This document shows positions 1 through 10,483 of a stretch of DNA of 64,000 nucleotides, one piece after another. The number at the start of each line of letters is the position of its first letter. Position 1 is the stretch's first letter. Source of the stretch: Bufo bufo. Lineage: Eukaryota; Chordata; Amphibia; Anura; Bufonidae. Location of the stretch: positions 690,055,257 through 690,119,256 of the forward strand of contig NC_053391.1 in assembly GCF_905171765.1 (NCBI RefSeq). The letters run 5' to 3'. The notes beneath the pieces were generated by a model. It did not search any database. It had not been told where the DNA came from and worked only from the letters and a program-made list of their open reading frames with translations. Both the position numbers and the translations under genes were made by a program.

Positions 1-760
1 CTGGGGCACTGTATTGTATTATTTGAGCTCTGTATAGTTACTGGGACACTGTATTGTATTATTTGAGCTCTGTATAGTTACCTGGGCACTGTATTGTATT
101 ATTTGAGCTCTGTATAGTTACTGGGACACTGTATTGTATTATTTGAGCACGGTATAGTTACTGGGGCACTGTATTGTATTATTTCAGCTCTGTATAGTTA
201 CCGGGGCACTGTATTGTATTATATGAGCTCTGTATAGTTACTGGGGCACTGTATTGTATTATATGAGCTCTGTATAGTTACTGGGGCACTGTATTGTATT
301 ATACTCCGTATAGTTACTTAGGCACTTTATTGTATTATTAGAGCTCTGCATAGTTACGGGGGCACTGCATTGTATTATTTGGCACTGTGTAGTTACGGGG
401 GCACTGCATTGTATTATTTGGCACTGTGTAGTTACGGGGGCACTGTATTGTATTATTTGGCACTGTGTAGTTACGGGGGCACTGTATTGTATTATTTGGC
501 ACTGTGTAGTTACGGGGGCACTGTATTGTATTATTTGGCACTGTGTAGTTACGGGGGCACTGTATTGTATTATATGAGCTCTGTATAGTTACTGCGGCAC
601 TGTATTGTATTTTTTGGGCTCTGTATAGTTACTGGGACACTGTATTGTATTATTTGGCACTGTGTAGTTACGGGGGCACTGTATTGTATTATTTGGCACT
701 GTGTAGTTACGGGGGCACTGTACTATATTATTTCAGCACTATCGAGTTGCTGAGGCATTG
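1..760. repeat. 40-bp minisatellite array
   Basis: About 19 tandem units of 39-40 bp with the shared core 'GGCACTGTATTGTATTAT'. Two unit variants exist: early units end in 'GAGCTCTGTATAGTTA', and most units after about 360 end in 'GGCACTGTGTAGTTA'. The array begins before the window and decays after about 735. Short open frames across it are repeat artefacts. Confidence 0.95.
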
Positions 761-767
761 TCATTAT

Positions 768-1513
768 TAGAGATGAGTGAATTTCTTGTTGTTTGGTTCA
801 TATGAATCAGCAGATTGAATTCAGCAACATATAATCTGGACTTGAATCAAATGTGCCTTGATAGCCCTGAAACGTTGTTTATGACATTCTGTATCCAACC
901 CCTTTCAAGATGTTTAATGCTAAGACAGCATTAGTAATGTTGTCAGAGTGACAGTGACATCTATAGCCATGGGTGAACAGATGGCAGGCGGTGGTAACAA
1001 GCTGCCTGTTTTATGACACATTCCTCTGTCTGAGGAATTAGAAAACGGTCCAAAAATGATCCCTTTTGGGGGAAGATGTCTGCCGGAGTTTATACACACA
1101 GTGGTATTGAAAAAACCATTGATATGTTTTGAACAAGTGGCCTAAAAAAATTATCGGTGAGTAGCAATAGGTTTGGTGTTATGTTAAAGAAAATAAATAT
1201 ACAAAAGAACGGTCAATTGCTCAGAGTCCAGTACAATATACAGTGACTGGGGTGCTGGAAAATGCATCAGGTTTTGTAAAGTCACTAATTTAAGAAAGTT
1301 AACAATAGTTTTTTTGTTTTTTTTTTAAATGAGCACCATTTAAGTCCTGAGTAACTATAATGTGCAAACATAATGCATAAAAACAACAGCTAGTACATTT
1401 ATTAATTTGTTTATGTTAATTGGGTTGCTAGGTGGCTCCTATACATTAAGAAAGAAAAAAAACAGTACTGTAGCTTTAAATATTGATATGTAGTGCAAGC
1501 ACTACCCTTAATC
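768..1513. other. Unidentified DNA, possible hAT end at its start
   Basis: The sequence at 768 reads TAGAGATGAGTGAATTTC, like the terminal repeat of a common amphibian hAT group (TAGAGATGAGCGAA). I found no matching right end and no 8-bp target duplication, so this is at most a truncated end. The rest is AT-rich with no recognised gene. Confidence 0.3.
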
Positions 1514-1581
1514 CAGTGCTTCTCAAATAGTGGGGCGGCCCCCGTAAAGGGGGGCTCGTTCAGGGCTAGCCTTTGGGGTGT

Positions 1582-1758
1582 GCGAATTTCTTCTGTATAA
1601 TGCCGGCAGGCAGGCCGGGCGGCCGGCGCGTCCCTCAGTGATGTCACGTGCCTGCGCCGCCTGCTTTATGAATGAAGCAGGCGGCGCAGACAAGTGACGT
1701 CACTGAGGGACGCGCCGGCCGCCCAGCCCACCTGCCGGCATTATACAGAAGAAATTCG
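1582..1758. repeat. GC-rich inverted repeat (fold-back)
   Basis: The left part (GCGAATTTCTTCTGTATAAT, then CpG-rich DNA) recurs as its reverse complement ending at about 1758, with the centre near 1670. It contains TGACGTCA-like sites and could form an arm of about 85 bp. It lies just inside the left end of the hAT-like element. Confidence 0.8.
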
Positions 1759-1920
1759 GATATACGGTACTATTAGGAGTGAGGGGGGCATGTTTAATAA
1801 CTTTAAACGGCGGCGGCGGGCACACGGAATCTGTGGATGGCACAGTTAAGGGGTGGGGGTCTGTGGATGGCACTGTTATGGGGTGGGGGGTCTGTGGATG
1901 GCACATATATAACAGTGCCA

Positions 1921-4187
1921 GCCACAGATCCCCCCCATAAGTGTCCGTCATCCACAGATCCCCCCCATAAGTGTCCGTCATCCACAGATCCCCCCATAAG
2001 TGTCCGTCATCCACAGATCCCCCCATAAGTGTCCGTCATCCACAGATCCCCCCATAAGTGTCCGTCATCCACAGATCCCCCCATAAGTGTCCATCATCCA
2101 CAGATCCCCCCATAAGTGTCCATCATCCACAGATCCCCCCATAAGTGTCCGTCATCCACAGATCCCCCCATAAGTGTCCATCATCCACAGATCCCCCCAT
2201 AAGTGTCCATCATCCACAGATCCCCCCATAAGTGTCCGTCATCCACAGATCCCCCCATAAGTGTCCGTCATCCACAGATCCCCCCATAAGTGTCCGTCAT
2301 CCACAGATCCCCCCATAAGTGTCCGTCATCCACAGATCCCCCCATAAGTGTCCGTCATCCACAGATCCCCCATAAGTGTCTGTCATCCACAGATCCCCCC
2401 ATAAGTGTCCGTCATCCACAGATCCCCCATAAGTGTCCGTCATCCACAGATCCCCCCATAAGTGTCCGTCATCCACAGATCCCCCATAAGTGTCCGTCAT
2501 CCACAGATCCCCCCATAAGTGTCCGTCATCCACAGATCCCCCCATAAGTGTCCGTCATCCACAGATCCCCCCATAAGTGTCCGTCATCCACAGATCCCCC
2601 CATAAGTGTCCGTCATCCACAGATCCCCCATAAGTGTCCGTCATCCACAGATCCCCCCATAAGTGTCCGTCATCCACAGATCTCCCCATAAGTGTCCGTC
2701 ATCCACAGATCCCCCCATAAGTGTCCGTCATCCACAGATCCCCCCATAAGTGTCCGTCATCCACAGATCCCCCCATAAGTGTCCGTCATCCACAGATCCC
2801 CCCATAAGTGTCCGTCATCCACAGATCCCCCCATAAGTGTCCGTCATCCACAGATCCCCCCATAAGTGTCCGTCATCCACAGATCCCCCATAAGTGTCCG
2901 TCATCCACAGATCCCCCCATAAGTGTCCGTCATCCACAGATCCCCCCATAAGTGTCCGTCATCCACAGATCCCCCCATAAGTGTCCGTCATCCACAGATC
3001 CCCCCATAAGTGTCCGTCATCCACAGATCCCCCCATAAGTGTCCGTCATCCACAGATCCCCCCATAAGTGTCCGTCATCCACAGATCCCCCCATAAGTGT
3101 CCGTCATCCACAGATCCCCCCATAAGTGTCCGTTCTCCACAGATCCCCCCATAAGTGTCCGTCCTCCACAGATCCCCCCATAAGTGTCCGTCATCCACAG
3201 ATCCCCCCATAAGTGTCCGTCATCCACAGATCCCCCCATAAGTGTCCGTCATCCACAGATCCCCCCATAAGTGTCCGTCATCCACAGATCCCCCCATAAG
3301 TGTCCGTCATCCACAGATCCCCCCATAACAGTGTCCGTCATCCACAGATCCCCCCATAAGTGTCCGTCATCCACAGATCCCCCCATAAGTGTCCGTCATC
3401 CACAGATCCCCCCATAAGTGTCCGTCATCCACAGATCCCCCCATAAGTGTCCGTCATACACAGATCCCCCATAAGTGACTGTCATCCACAGATCCCCCCA
3501 TAAGTGTCCGTCATCCACAGATCCCCCCATAAGTGTCCGTCATCCACAGATCCCCCCATAAGTGTCCGTCATCCACAGATCCCCCCCATAAGTGTCCGTC
3601 ATCCACAGATCCCCCCATAAGTGTCCATCATCCACAGATCCCCCCATAAGTGTCCGTCATCCACAGATCCCCCCATAAGTGTCCGTCATCCACAGATCCC
3701 CCCATAAGTGTCCGTCATCCACAGATCCCCCCATAAGTGTCCGTCATCCACAGATCCCCCCCATAAGTGTCCGTCATCCACAGATCCCCCCATAAGTGTC
3801 CGTCATCCACAGATCCCACCATAAGTGTCCGTCATCCACACATCCCCCCATAAGTGTCCGTCATCCACACATCCCCCCATAAGTGTCCGTCATCCACACA
3901 TCCCCCCATAAGTGTCCGTCATCCACAGATCCCCCCATAAGTGTCCGTCATCCACAGATCCCCCCATAAGTGTCCGTCATCCACAGATCCCCCCATAAGT
4001 GTCCGTCATCCACAGATCCCCCCATAAGTGTCCGTCATCCACAGATCCCCCCATAAGTGTCCGTCATCCACAGATCCCCCCATAAGTGTCCGTCATCCAC
4101 AGATCCCCCCATAAGTGTCCGTCATCCACAGATCCCCCCATAAGTGTCCGTCATCCACAGATCCCCCCATAAGTGTGTGTCCGATCC
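1921..4187. repeat. 29-bp minisatellite, about 78 copies
   Basis: The 29-bp unit (ATCCCCCCATAAGTGTCC followed by GTCATCCACAG) repeats with very few changes for about 2.27 kb. Variation is mostly one C more or fewer in the C6 run and GTC/ATC swaps. The array lies wholly inside the hAT-like element. Proteins read through it are artefacts. Confidence 0.97.
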
Positions 4188-4747
4188 ACATTTCTTTCTT
4201 TTTTTATTCTCTTATACGTTAATAAGGATACAGTGTTATGCAGAGGTGTACTTATAACAATTTTATAGACAAATGATACTATTTACAGTCGCGCGGGGGG
4301 CGCGAAATGTTTTCTTCTTCCTAGGGGGGGGGGGGGGGGGGCATGACAGAAAATAATTGAGAAGCACTGACTTAGTCTAACCTTGTCCTGTCTCTATCAT
4401 CTACCTATATCTTCTCTGACACTGTCCCTGTCTGACCCTAAACTAGCTGCATTGTGTGTCTACAGAGAAGCACTCTCTGCTCTCCGACAGTCGTCCACCC
4501 ACATCAGTGTCTAAGCTCAGAATGCACACGGCTGCGCTGGTTGGGATCTTATATAGTGACATAGTTTATAAGGCCGAAAAAAGACATTTGTCCATCCAGT
4601 TCGGCCTGTTATCCTGCAAGTTGATCCAGAGGAAGGCAAAAAAACCCTGTGAGGTAGAAGCCAATTTTCCTCCCTTTAGGGGAATAAAAAATTCCTTCCC
4701 GACTCCAATCAGGCATCAGAATAACTCCCTGGATCAACGACCCCTCT

Positions 4748-6640
4748 CTAGTAGCTATAGCCTGTAATATTATTACACTCCAGAAATACATCCAGGCCCC
4801 TCTTGAATTCCTTTATTGTACTCACCATCACCACCTCCTCAGGCAGAGAGCTCCATAGTCTCACTGCTCTTACCGTAAAGAATCCTCTTCTATGTTTGTG
4901 TACAAACCTTCTTTCCTCCAGACGCAGAGGATGTCCCCTCGTCACAGTCCTGGGGATAAATAGATGATGGGATAGATCTCTGTACTGACCCCTGATATAT
5001 TTATACATAGTAATTAGATCTCCCCTCAGTCGTCTTTTTTTCTAAAGTGAATAACCCTAATGTTGATAATCTTTCAGGGTATTGTAGTTGCCCTATTGCA
5101 GTTATTACTACTTTAGTTGCCCTCCTCTGGACCCTCTCCAGCTCTGCTATGTCTGCCTTGTTCACAGGAGCCCAGAACTGTACACAGTACTCCATGTGTG
5201 GTCTGACCAGTGATTTGTAAAGTGGTAGGAATATGTTCTCATCACCGGCATCTATGCCCCTTTTGATGCAACCCATTATCTTATTGGCCTTGGCAGCAGC
5301 TGCCTGACACTGGTTTTTGCAGCTTAGTTTGCTGTTTATTAAAATTCCTAGATCCTTTTCCATGTCAGTGTTACCGAGTGTTTTACCATTTAGTATGTAC
5401 TGGCGACTTGCATTATTCCTTCCCATGTGCATAACTTTACATTTCTCAGTGTTAAACCTCATCTGCCACTTATCTGCCCAAACCTCCAGTCTATCCAGAT
5501 CCCTCTGTAGTAGTATACTGTCCTCTGTAGTATATATACAGTATACTGTCCTCTGTAGTATATATATATACAGTATACTGTCCTCTGTAATATATACAGT
5601 ATACTGTCCTCTGTAGTATATATATATACAGTATACTGTCCTCTGTAGTATATATATATACAGTATACTGTCCTCTGTAGTATATATATATACAGTATAC
5701 TGTCCTCTGTAGTGTATATACAGTATACTGTCCTCTGTAGTACATATATACAGTATACTGTCCTCTGTAGTATATATACAGTATACTGTCCTCTGTAGTA
5801 TATATACAGTATACTGTCCTCTGTAGTGTATATATATACAGTATACTGTCCCCTGTAGTATATATATATATATATACAGTATACTGTCCTCTTCTGTGTT
5901 AATTACTTTACACAGTTTAGTGTCTTCTGCAAAAATTGATACTTTACTGTGCAAGCCTTCTACAAGATCATTAATAAATATATTGAAGAGAATAGGGCCC
6001 AATACTGACCCCTGAGGTACTCCACTAGTGACAGTGACCCAATCTGAGTGTGTACCGTTAATAACCACCCTCTGTTTTCTATCACTCAGCCAGTTACTTA
6101 CCCACTTACAGACGTTTTCTCCCAGTCTGAGCATTCTCATTTTATATACTAACCTTTTATGCGGTACAGTGTCAAATGCTTTGGAGAAGTCCAGATATAC
6201 GACATCCATTGATTCGCCGCTGTCAAGTCTAGAACTCACCTCCTCATAGAAACTGATTAAATTAGTTTGGTATGACCGATCCCTCATGAAGCCATGCTGA
6301 TATGATGTTATTTGCTTGTTATCATTGAGTTCCTCCAAGATAGCATCTCTTAGAAAACCTTCAAACAGTTTACCCACAACAGATGTTAAACTTACCGGTC
6401 TATAGTTTCCGGGCTCTGTTTTTGGACCCTTTTTGAATATTGGCACCACATTTGCTATGCGCAAATCCTGTGGAACTCTCCTTGTCAGTATAGAGTCCGC
6501 AAATATCAGAAATAGGGGTCTGGCTATGACATTACTTCATTCTATTAGGATACGGGGGTGTATGCCATCTGGTCCTGGCGATTTGTCTATTTTAATCTTT
6601 TTAAGAGGCTGTTGTACTTCTTCCAGGGTCAGACAGGGCA
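4748..6640 (-). pseudogene. CR1-type reverse transcriptase (inactivated)
   Basis: The minus frame encodes a non-LTR reverse transcriptase: FKKG, NYRPVSLTS, YLDFSKAFDTVPH (motif A), SGVPQGSVLGPILFNIFIND (motif B) and a motif C that reads FAED. The family consensus is FADD, so a catalytic aspartate is replaced. A tandem repeat (5515-5893) adds about 122 codons after motif C without a stop. A frameshift near 5005 separates the main frame (5001-6464) from its C-terminal end (4748-5008: RAVRLWSSLPEEVV, a conserved CR1 tail). The frame continues upstream of 6464 without a start codon. Nonfunctional; confidence in the family is high. Confidence 0.9.
5515..5893. repeat. 26-38 bp minisatellite inside the LINE RT frame
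   Basis: Thirteen occurrences of TCCTCTGTAG (with variants) separated by 26-38 bp of TATATA...CAGTATACTG. The intervals add to 366 bp, a multiple of three, so the RT reading frame is kept downstream even though the units are mostly not multiples of three. The unit resembles the flanking LINE sequence CCCTCTGTAGTAG, which may have seeded it. Confidence 0.9.
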
Positions 6641-6781
6641 CTTTTAATGGGAAATGTACTTTTACATTCTGCATTTCATCTGACAATTTATTTTACACAG
6701 TGAATACAGTGGAGCAGGGGCGTTGCTAGGGTCCCAAAGCATCCGGGGCAAAGCCCCAATGAATATGGCCCAGTTCTCTAA

Positions 6782-7017
6782 GGCTACTTTAACACTGTTC
6801 TGGCAGGGGAACAGCCTGCCAGATCCGTGCTACCGCTAGTGCATCGTGCCGCTAGATGTCCGATCTGGCCCCATTCACTATAATTCACATTATAGTGAAT
6901 GGGGCCGGAGCGGACTTCCGGCTGCATGGTGCACTAGCGGAAGCACAGATCCGGCAGGCTGCTCACCCGCCAGAACAGCCTGCCAGAGAAGGCTACCTCT
7001 AGTGTGAAAGTAGCCTA
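6782..7017. mobile_element. MITE with GGCTACTTTCACACTAG-type ends
   Basis: The left end AGGCTACTTTAACACTG and right end CTAGTGTGAAAGTAGCCT are near-perfect inverse repeats. The interior is partly palindromic (CCATTCACTATAATTCAC / ATTATAGTGAATGG). It is nested in the 6715-8904 element. The same end type recurs near 18786, 19076 and 19459. The superfamily is not clear from the sequence. Confidence 0.65.
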
Positions 7018-7724
7018 AGTCAACCCTCCCCGCGCACGCTGCATTTTGCTGTACTCGCTATACAGCAGCACATACCTGTCACATACGGTGCCTCCAGGTG
7101 ATGTCTCCTCTGATGTAGATCTTCTCTGTCATCATCTTCTCCACTCGGTTCAGACAACTTCTCTTAGCTGTGCCTCGTCTCTGCAGAGTGTGACACACGG
7201 ACATCTTAGCTTCCTCACATTTCTATCATCTCCTAACCTGGTGTCCCCACAGTGTTCTCCTGCTTCTCGCTGTGCTCCCCAACACCCAAATACTATCCTG
7301 AAGAAAAATGAGTGCTGTACAGAACCCCCCCCCCCCCCCCCCCCCCCCATAGAAATAGTGCTCATCATAGTCCCACAAATAGTAATTCCCTTCTAGAGTG
7401 TCCTCATTAGTAATACTGCCCCCTACAGTGCACCCAACAGTGATAATGCTCCCCATTAGTAGAAGAGCCCTCCAGTAGTGATAATGCCCTCATAGACCCC
7501 CTCAGTAGTAATAAGGCCCCCATAGTGCTCTTTGTAGAAATAATGCGGATCCCTCCTACAGAGCCCCCAGTAGTAATAAGAACGCCTAATGTCCCCTGAA
7601 TTTAAAATGCCCCCAGTATTTATATTGCCCCCTCCTGTTATAATGCTCTCCCCTGCAGTGCCCCCTGTAGTTATATTCCTCCTCTTAGTGTCCTCACAAA
7701 TTATAATTCCTCAGCCCCTGCACC

Positions 7725-8515
7725 ATACAGTCCCATGTAAATAACACTATTTTCCTCCCTCCACCATAGAGTCCCATGTAAATAACACCACCCCCTCTCC
7801 AGGCGCAATCAACATACAGTCCGGTGTAAATAACATCACACCATCTCTCCAGCCCCCTCCAATATACAGTCCCATGTAAATAACATCACCCCGTCCCCCG
7901 CCACCTTCAGCATACAGTCCCATGTAAACATCACTCCCTCCCACAGCCACCATCAACATACAGTCCCATGTAAATAACATCCCTCTTTGTCTACAGCCCC
8001 CTCCAATATACAGTTCCATGTAAATAACATCACCCCCTCCCCAGCCACCTTCAACATACAGTCTCATGTAAATAACACCACCCCCTCTCCTGCCTCTTCC
8101 AACATACAGGCCCATGTAAATAACATCACTCCCTCCCACAGCCGCCATCAACATACAGTCCCATGTAAATATCACTCCCTCCCCCAGCCACCATCAATAT
8201 ACAGTCCCATGTAAATTATATAACTCCCTCCCCCAGCCACCATCAATATACAGTCCCATGTAAATAACATCACCCCCTCTCACACCCTCCTTCAACTTAC
8301 AGCCTCATGTATATACCATGACTCCCTTCCCCGGCCACCATCAATATACAGTCCCATGTAAATATCACTCCCTCCCCCAGCCACCATCAATATACAGTCC
8401 CATGTAATAACATCACCCCCTACCCAGTCTTATCTAACATACAGTCCCATGTAAATCACTCCCTCCCCCAGCCACCATCAATATACAGCCCTATGTAAAT
8501 AACATCACTCCTGAA
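7725..8515. repeat. Degenerate tandem repeat of about 45-50 bp
   Basis: Roughly 16 copies of a unit with CAGTCCCATGTAAATAACA and a C-rich spacer (CCCTCCCCCAGCCACCATCA). Unit lengths vary through indels in the spacer. The array fills the right third of the 6715-8904 element. Confidence 0.85.
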
Positions 8516-9069
8516 CATTTAGTCCCATGATAACATCCCTCCCTTCAGCCCCAACATACAGTCCCAGTTAAATAACCACAACTCCCAGCATTGCTCTGCC
8601 TCTCCCTTCACTTACCTCTCCTCATGTAGCAGACATCACCACAGCTTCTTTCCCAGGACTTCTCCTCACTGCAGGCCTCTCCTGCACTGGTCACATGATG
8701 GTGACATAATCTCAGGTCCTTCTCAACCCCTGCCTTCTGCACTGATCACGTGACCTGTGATGTCATCACAGGTCCTTCAGATCTTGCAGTGCATTATATT
8801 AAATTGTATTGCCGTTGTATCTGCCTGGCAGGCAGTGCATTCGGGGCTTGGGACAAAACAGCAGGGGCCCAGGCCCTGAATGTTTTAGCCTAGCTACGCC
8901 CCTGCAGTGGAGAAAAAAATATTTAATAGCTTTGCTTTCTCCTCATCGTTTTCTGCAACTCCCCCCTCATCACTCTGTAGAGGGCTGACACCTTCAGCTT
9001 TATGCTTTTTACCATTTATATAATCAAAGAACATTTTAGGGTTAGTTTTGCTCTCTTTGGCAATTAATG

Positions 9070-9465
9070 GCTTTGCCAGACAGCGGAGGTGCTGTTTGAC
9101 TGCTGGGTCCCGCTGCCTGTTGGTGCGGTGCTGTGGCGCCGGCGGTCACCACGCAGGGCTGCGGCAAATTTAGAGTAGGTTCCCACTCAAGGAGGCAACC
9201 TTGTCGTGGTGTGTGGGCCTATGCTTTTTTATCAAATTCCTCAGAAAATTATGGATTTAGCGGACAGAAAAGAACAAGTAAGTATGTGGCTGGAGGTAGA
9301 TTACATGGTCATTGGATATCAATTTTCCAGCAGGCCAGTGAACTACAGGCCCCAAAAATTACATAAAAGAACAAGTAAGTATGTGGCTGGAGGTCTATTA
9401 GACGACTAATGGATATCAATTTTACTGAAGGCCAGTACAAATACAGGTCAAATACATATGTTTAA
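9070..9465. other. Unidentified DNA with a short direct repeat
   Basis: This lies between the LINE break and the fold-back element. AGAACAAGTAAGTATGTGGC followed by TGGAGGT occurs twice (about 9270 and 9368), and GATATCAATTTT also occurs twice, indicating a local duplication of about 100 bp. It may be the 3' part of the hAT element whose transposase lies at 10484-13506. Confidence 0.4.
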
Positions 9466-10234
9466 AGGGCTTCTGTCACCCCACTAAACAGTTTTTTTTT
9501 TTTGGTTACTTAGAATTCCTATAATGCGATTTATGCATACATACTGTAATTCATAATTTCTGTTCAGCAGATTTTGTTAAAAACGCAGTTTTAAAATATG
9601 CAAATTACCTTGCTACCAGCAAGTAGGGCGGCTACTTGCTGGTAGCAGCCGCATCTTCCTATCCTAAAGACGCCCCCTCCGCATGTTGATTGACAGGGCC
9701 AACGGACGGGATTGTCCTCTGGCTGGCCCTGTCTGCTATCAAGATCTCGCGCCTGCGCCGTAACGGTATTCAGTCGGCGCAGGCGCACTGAGAGGCGGAC
9801 GCTCGCTCGGCAGCTCCATCCTCAATGCGCCTGCGCCGATGACGTCACATCAACACCCGGCGCAGGCGCATTGAGGAAGGAGCGGCCGAGCGAGCGTCCG
9901 CGTCTCAGTGCGCCTGCGCCGACTGAATACCGTTACGGCGCAGGCGCAAGATCTTGATAGCAGACAGGGCCAGCCAGAGGACGATCCCGTCCGTTGGCCC
10001 TGTCAATCAACATGCGGAGGGGGCGTCTTTAGGATAGGAGGATGCGGCTGCTACCAGCAAGTAGCCGCCCTACTTGCTGGTAGCAAGGTAATTTGCATAT
10101 TTTAAAACTACGTTTTTAACTAAATCTGCTGAACAGAAATTATTAATTACAGTATGTATGCATAAATCACATTATAGGCATTCTAAGTAACAAAAAAAAA
10201 AAAAAAAACAGTTTAGTGGGGTGACAGAAGCCCT
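9466..10234. mobile_element. TTAA-flanked fold-back element
   Basis: The element starts AGGGCTTCTGTCACCCCACT and ends with the inverse of that sequence. TTAA flanks both sides (9462-9465 and 10235-10238). The arms are inverse repeats for nearly their whole length, about 380 bp each, around a CpG-rich centre (TGACGTCA at about 9839). A TTAA target suggests a piggyBac- or Kolobok-type non-autonomous element. Short open frames inside are mirror-image artefacts. Confidence 0.85.
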
Positions 10235-10483
10235 TTAAAAGAACTAAAAATCTAAAATTGGATTAAAAACATGGCTAACAAAATCCCCCCTCTTGAAAAA
10301 AAACCTTAATGATAATAGTTGAAACACGTGGTCGTCACAGGTGTTGAATTCCTCCGAGGCCCAAAACATTAAGCATTCAACGGACAGAAAAGGCCTTTTA
10401 TGCCGCTGTATTTACCTAAGACAGGGACCAATATTTGTTTCGGGTGTTGGCGGTTATTGGTGGCCTTGCATGAGGAAATTCAA

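Larger units (their letters stand above)
1514..4369. mobile_element. Non-autonomous hAT-like element with internal minisatellite
   Basis: The left end CAGTGCTTCTCAA at 1514 is the inverse of TTGAGAAGCACTG ending at 4369. The flanking octamers CCTTAATC (1506-1513) and ACTTAGTC (4370-4377) agree at 6 of 8 positions, as an old hAT target duplication would. There is no transposase. Inside are a GC-rich fold-back (1582-1758), a long 29-bp array (1921-4187) and a poly-G run (4324-4341). Element class is inferred from the terminal repeats and the 8-bp duplication. Confidence 0.7.
6715..8904. mobile_element. Non-autonomous hAT element with perfect 8-bp TSD
   Basis: The left end CAGGGGCGTTGCTAGG matches the inverse of the right end CCTAGCTACGCCCCTG at 15 of 16 bases. 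The octamer CAGTGGAG flanks it at 6707-6714 and 8905-8912. It interrupts the CR1 copy, whose sequence resumes at 8905. There is no transposase. It contains a MITE-like inverted repeat (6782-7017), a C-run (about 7326-7348) and a degenerate tandem repeat (7725-8515). Confidence 0.9.
4548..9069 (-). mobile_element. CR1/L2-type LINE, 5'-truncated and interrupted
   Basis: This is a minus-strand non-LTR retrotransposon. The 3' end lies near 4548. The reverse transcriptase part runs to about 6706, and more upstream LINE sequence lies at 8905-9069. A hAT-like element (6715-8904) splits it, and the 8 bp CAGTGGAG are duplicated on both sides. The endonuclease region is absent, so the copy is 5'-truncated near 9069. 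Class is assigned from the RT protein and the amphibian-type 3' tail. Confidence 0.85.

Noticed and set aside
338..588. Open frames on both strands across the first repeat
   Set aside because: They are periodic translations of a 39-40 bp minisatellite, not genes.
2290..2547. Repetitive proteins across the 29-bp array
   Set aside because: Pure repeat translation on both strands; no start context and no non-repeat sequence.
1921..4187. CRISPR-like array
   Set aside because: Units are head to tail with no unique spacers, in a eukaryotic transposon; it is a minisatellite.
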